Source: an uncultured Azohydromonas sp. (GTDB taxonomy: Bacteria > Pseudomonadota > Gammaproteobacteria > Burkholderiales > Burkholderiaceae_C). From it: 11,295 nt of DNA. Position 1 is the first letter of the stretch. Each line of letters starts with the position of its first letter. The stretch is from the NCBI RefSeq assembly GCF_937926365.1, contig NZ_CALAOH010000107.1, positions 1 to 11,295 on the forward strand. The letters are read 5' to 3'. The notes under the pieces are model-generated. The model was not told the origin of the DNA and ran no database searches. It saw only the letters and a program-made list of their open reading frames with translations. The translations under genes and the position numbers were made by a program. Shown in pieces: positions 8,655-11,295 of the stretch.

Positions 8655-11005
8655 GAACGCCCCGGCGCGGCCTGGGCCGCCGCCGCCTTCTCACGCGCAA
8701 GGTTGGATTCGAGCTGCCGCTTGGCCGCCAGGTACTGCCTGGGCCACGCCACCTCGGTGAAGCCGATCTTGGCCGCCTCCAGCAGCGTCCAGGCCGGGTT
8801 GGCCAGGTGCGGCCGCGCCACGGCGCACAGGTCGGCGCGGCCGGCGGCGATGATGGAATTCACGTGGTCCGCTTCGCTGATGGCGCCCACCGCGATGGTG
8901 GCGATGCCCGCCTCCTGCCGCACCCGGTCGGCAAAGGGCGTCTGGAACATGCGGCCGAAGATGACGTGCTCGTCCTTGCTCACCTGCCCCGAGGACACGT
9001 CGATCAGGTCCGCGCCCGCGGCCTTGAAGGCCTTGGCGATCGCCACCGCTTCCGCCGGCGTGTTGCCGCCCGGCACCCAGTCGTGCGCCGAGATGCGCAC
9101 CGACATCGGCAGATGCCCGGGCCAGGCGGCGCGCACGGCGCGGAACACCTCCAGCGGATAGCGCAGCCGGTTCTGCAGCGTGCCGCCGTAGTCGTCCTCG
9201 CGCCGGTTGGTCAGCGGCGAGAGGAAGGAGGACAGCAAATAGCCGTGCGCGCAGTGCAGCTCCAGCCAGTCGAAGCCGGCCCGCGCGGCGCGGCGCGCGG
9301 CGGCCGTGAAGTCCTCGCGCACGCGGTCCATGTCCGCGCGCGTCATGGCGCGCGACCAGGCGCTCACGCCGGCGAGGTACTGCTGCGGCGAGGCGCTGAC
9401 CAGGGGCCAGTTGGGCTCCGGACCGCCTTCGGGCAGCGGCAGGTCGATGCCGTCCCAGGCGCGGCGCGTGGAGCCCTTGGCGCCGGCGTGGCCCAGCTGC
9501 ATGGCGATCTTGGCGTCGGTGTGGGCGTGCACCCACTCCACGATGCGCCGCCAGGCCTCGCCCTGCGTGTCGTTCCACAGCCCCGGGCAGCCGGGCGTGA
9601 TGCGCGCGTCGGGGCTGGTGCAGGTCATCTCCGCGCACACCAGCGCGGCGCCGCCCATGGCCCGCGCGCCCAGGTGCACCAGGTGGTAGTCGCCCGGCAC
9701 GCCGTCCACGCAGGAGTACTGCGCCATGGGCGAGACGATGACGCGGTTCTTCAGCTGCACCGAGCGCACGCTGAAGGGCGTGAACATGGGCGGCACGGCG
9801 GGAAGCTCGGGCGCGCGCTCTGCGCCGGCCCGCGCGGCGAACCAGCGCTCGTAGCCTTCGAGCCAGGCCTTGTCGCGCAGGCGCAGGTTCTCGTGGCTGA
9901 TGCGCTGGCTGCGCGTGAGCAGCGAGTACATGAGCTGCTCGGGTTCGAGCTGGTCGCAGTAGCGCTCGCCGCAGACCTCGAACCACTCCATCGCGTTCCA
10001 GGCCGCGTTCTGCAGCCGCAGCACCTCGACGCGCCGCGCCTCCTGCCAGCGCTCCAGCGCCTCGGGGATGTGCGCCGGCGTGTCGCCCAGCAGCTGGAAC
10101 TGGCGCGTGAGCTCGATCGCGTCCTCCAGCGCCAGCTTGGTGCCGGAGCCGATGGCGAAATGCGCCGTGTGCACCGCGTCGCCCATGAGCACCACGTGGC
10201 TGCCCTGCGGGTTGCGCAGCCACCAATGGGCGCAGCTCACGCGCTGGAAGTTCAGCCACGCCGAGCCGCGCAGGTGGCGCGCGTTGCTCATCAGCGGCTC
10301 GCCCTGCAGGTTCTGGGCAAAAAGTTGCTCGCAAAACGCGATGGACTGCGCCGTGTCCGCCCGGTCCAGCCCGTGCGCGCGCCACACGGCTTCGGGGCAC
10401 TCGACGATGAAGGTCGAGGTGTCGCGGTCGAACTTGTAGATGTGGGCCTGGAACCAGCCGTGCTCGGTGCGCACGAAGTCGAAGGTGAAGGCGTCGTAGA
10501 GCTTCTTCGTGCCCAGCCAGATGTAGCGGTTGGGGCGGGTGACGATGTCGGGCTGGAACACCTGCGCGTGCCGCGCGCGGATGCGCGAGTTGATGCCGTC
10601 GCTGGCGACGATGAGGTCGGCATCGGCGAACTCGGCGTCGGACTCCACCTCGCGCTCGAACACCAGCCGCACACCCTCTTCTTCGCAGCGCGCCTGCAGG
10701 ATGTTGAGCAAGCGCTTACGTCCGATGCCCACGAAGCCGTGGCCTCCGCAACGAATGCGCCGGCCCCTGAAGCGCAGCTCGATGTCGTCCCAGTGGTTGA
10801 AAGCTTCCTCGATGGCCGCGGCGCTGACGGCGTCCCAGCGGCGCATGTTCTCCATGGTGGCGTCGGAGAACACCACGCCCCAGCCGAAGGTGTCGTAAGG
10901 ACGGTTGCGCTCGACGACGCTGACCTCGTGCGCGGCGTTGAGCCGCTTCATCAGCAGCCCGAAGTACAGGCCCGCGGGACCGCCGCCGATGCACACGATC
11001 TTCAT
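8651..11005 (-). CDS. Fused FAD monooxygenase / old-yellow-enzyme reductase, 2-aminobenzoyl-CoA monooxygenase/reductase type (salicylyl-CoA 5-hydroxylase/oxidoreductase type)
   Basis: This 784-residue two-domain flavoenzyme is the signature gene of the window. Residues 1-395 are a class A flavin monooxygenase with GGGPAG (7-12) for FAD, the DG motif in ASDG (134-137), and the GD motif in LMGDAVHT (273-280). Residues 405-760 are a YqjM-like old-yellow-enzyme barrel: SPMAQYS (425-431), QLGHAGAKG (503-511), the His584/His587 pair in HCAHGYL, and RREDDYGG (601-608). In SPMAQYS, Ala428 replaces the active-site Cys of YqjM. The A. evansii enzyme of this architecture uses O2 and NADH to hydroxylate and then hydrogenate 2-aminobenzoyl-CoA, giving a non-aromatic oxo-cyclohexene carboxyl-CoA. 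Stand-alone relatives of the first domain hydroxylate salicylyl-CoA, and fused homologues are often named after that. The start at 11005 has GGAGG 8 bases upstream and it is first in the operon. The fusion is certain; the exact substrate is inferred. Confidence 0.93.
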   Translation of the reverse strand: MKIVCIGGGPAGLYFGLLMKRLNAAHEVSVVERNRPYDTFGWGVVFSDATMENMRRWDAVSAAAIEEAFNHWDDIELRFRGRRIRCGGHGFVGIGRKRLLNILQARCEEEGVRLVFEREVESDAEFADADLIVASDGINSRIRARHAQVFQPDIVTRPNRYIWLGTKKLYDAFTFDFVRTEHGWFQAHIYKFDRDTSTFIVECPEAVWRAHGLDRADTAQSIAFCEQLFAQNLQGEPLMSNARHLRGSAWLNFQRVSCAHWWLRNPQGSHVVLMGDAVHTAHFAIGSGTKLALEDAIELTRQFQLLGDTPAHIPEALERWQEARRVEVLRLQNAAWNAMEWFEVCGERYCDQLEPEQLMYSLLTRSQRISHENLRLRDKAWLEGYERWFAARAGAERAPELPAVPPMFTPFSVRSVQLKNRVIVSPMAQYSCVDGVPGDYHLVHLGARAMGGAALVCAEMTCTSPDARITPGCPGLWNDTQGEAWRRIVEWVHAHTDAKIAMQLGHAGAKGSTRRAWDGIDLPLPEGGPEPNWPLVSASPQQYLAGVSAWSRAMTRADMDRVREDFTAAARRAARAGFDWLELHCAHGYLLSSFLSPLTNRREDDYGGTLQNRLRYPLEVFRAVRAAWPGHLPMSVRISAHDWVPGGNTPAEAVAIAKAFKAAGADLIDVSSGQVSKDEHVIFGRMFQTPFADRVRQEAGIATIAVGAISEADHVNSIIAAGRADLCAVARPHLANPAWTLLEAAKIGFTEVAWPRQYLAAKRQLESNLAREKAAAAQAAPGRS

Positions 11006-11055
11006 GCGCCACGCCTCCGTTCAACGACGGTGACCCCGGGGGGCCGATCCGGGGA

Positions 11056-11084
11056 AATTTAGGTTTCAATACTTTAAGCGTCAA
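11056..11084 (-). promoter_or_regulatory. Sigma70-type promoter for the catabolic operon
   Basis: On the minus strand TTGACG (11084-11079) and TAAATT (11061-11056) are separated by exactly 17 bases, in an A+T-rich patch of otherwise GC-rich DNA. Transcription would start near 11049, giving a leader of about 44 bases before the ribosome site and ATG of the monooxygenase/reductase gene. Position, spacing and composition together make this the best promoter in the window. Confidence 0.65.
11065..11077. promoter_or_regulatory. Imperfect palindrome between -35 and -10, candidate MarR-family operator
   Basis: The minus strand reads TTAAAGTATTGAA, a TTxAA-N3-TTxAA dyad with four of six positions symmetric in each half. 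It fills the spacer of the operon promoter, where a bound dimer would block RNA polymerase. The in-operon MarR-family protein is the natural candidate. The dyad is visible; the binding is inferred. Confidence 0.4.
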
Positions 11085-11100
11085 CCAAGTGGAGACCCTT

Positions 11101-11129
11101 GCCCCGCTGGTGCCGGCGTGACGCGGGGC
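11101..11129. repeat. GC-rich inverted repeat in the divergent intergenic region
   Basis: GCCCCGC (11101-11107) and GCGGGGC (11123-11129) are perfect 7-bp inverted arms around a 15-base loop. They lie between the divergent operon promoter and the start of the ABC binding-protein gene. No T-run follows in either direction, so it is not a good terminator. It could be a leader hairpin of the rightward gene or a regulator site. No convincing promoter for the rightward gene was found. Confidence 0.3.
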
Positions 11130-11177
11130 CACAATGACGCCCCCGCTTCAAACAGAAGCTCAACCACTTTGCATCTC

Positions 11178-11295
11178 ATGAGGAAGCCCACTCCCCTCGC
11201 GCGCCGCATCGCCGCCGCGCTCGTGCCCGTGGCCCTGGCCGCCGCCTCGCTGGCCGCGCAGGCGCAGGAAGTCGTCAAGATCGGCTTCAGCAGCC
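11178..11295 (+). CDS. ABC transporter substrate-binding protein, branched-chain amino acid (LivK) type, N-terminal fragment
   Basis: Only the first 39 codons are in the window. From ATG at 11178 the protein starts MRKPTPLARR, then a hydrophobic stretch of Ala, Leu and Val, a probable cleavage site after AQA (residue 29), and the mature start QEVVKIGFSS. This opening is typical of periplasmic binding proteins of the branched-chain amino acid ABC family, in which strand 1 reads IGxxxPLTG. No strong ribosome site is visible upstream (only a weak AGAAG), so the exact start is less sure than the frame. It is divergent from the catabolic operon. Proteins of this family also bind aromatic acids in soil Proteobacteria, so uptake of the pathway substrate is possible. 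The family call rests on the N-terminus alone. Confidence 0.72.
   Translation, partial: MRKPTPLARRIAAALVPVALAAASLAAQAQEVVKIGFSS

Noticed and set aside
7873..8700. Continuation of the MarR frame upstream to 8700
   Set aside because: The sequence upstream of 7872 in that frame is Arg/Gly/Ala-rich shadow of the SDR gene. The MarR domain begins after the GTG with its own ribosome site.
11081..11278. 65-codon minus-strand frame overlapping the start of the ABC binding-protein gene
   Set aside because: It is antisense to a convincing signal peptide, has no recognisable motif and no ribosome site stands out.

Overview
This 11.3 kb window is about 70% GC and densely packed, with tightly coupled genes. 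It looks like a chromosomal catabolic locus from a betaproteobacterium, most likely Burkholderiales and probably a Comamonadaceae relative. That assignment rests on gene content and codon style, not on a phylogenetic marker. Nine genes lie on the minus strand and one partial gene at the right edge lies on the plus strand. There are no RNA genes, insertion sequences, CRISPR arrays or obvious pseudogenes. No gene-free stretch exceeds 300 bases. The four real gaps are 1778-1868, 3012-3169, 3566-3636 and 11006-11177, and each holds an inverted repeat or promoter-like signal described below.

Catabolic operon (11005 down to 3170, minus strand). A sigma70-like promoter at 11084-11056 reads into a fused flavin monooxygenase / old-yellow-enzyme reductase. 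This is followed by an SDR dehydrogenase, a MarR-type regulator, an atypical crotonase, an acyl-CoA dehydrogenase, an aryl-CoA ligase of the benzoate/2-aminobenzoate type, and a RidA-family protein. The first six are joined by ATGA, GTGA and ATGA overlaps, a 12-nt gap and a 20-nt overlap. The set matches the aerobic CoA-dependent 2-aminobenzoate (anthranilate) pathway known from Azoarcus evansii. In that pathway the acid is activated to its CoA thioester, then hydroxylated and dearomatised by 2-aminobenzoyl-CoA monooxygenase/reductase, and the resulting cyclohexene-CoA is handled by beta-oxidation-like enzymes. The fused enzyme type is also often annotated as salicylyl-CoA 5-hydroxylase/oxidoreductase, so salicylate or another ortho-substituted benzoate remains possible. 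The beta-oxidation-type genes, the RidA protein and the absence of a gentisate dioxygenase in view favour the 2-aminobenzoate reading.

Transport. On the left is a TRAP transporter in the order DctP (Tat-exported binding protein), DctQ, DctM, with DctM cut by the window edge. It is on the same strand as the catabolic genes but has its own upstream region. On the right, divergent from the operon, is the start of a branched-chain-amino-acid-type ABC substrate-binding protein. Uptake of the aromatic acid or a related acid by one or both systems is an inference from position.

The most unusual points are: the crotonase lacks both classical catalytic glutamates; the RidA protein has Ala where RidA has its catalytic Arg; DctM carries an in-frame repeat-bearing loop insertion; and several palindromes sit where regulators could act.
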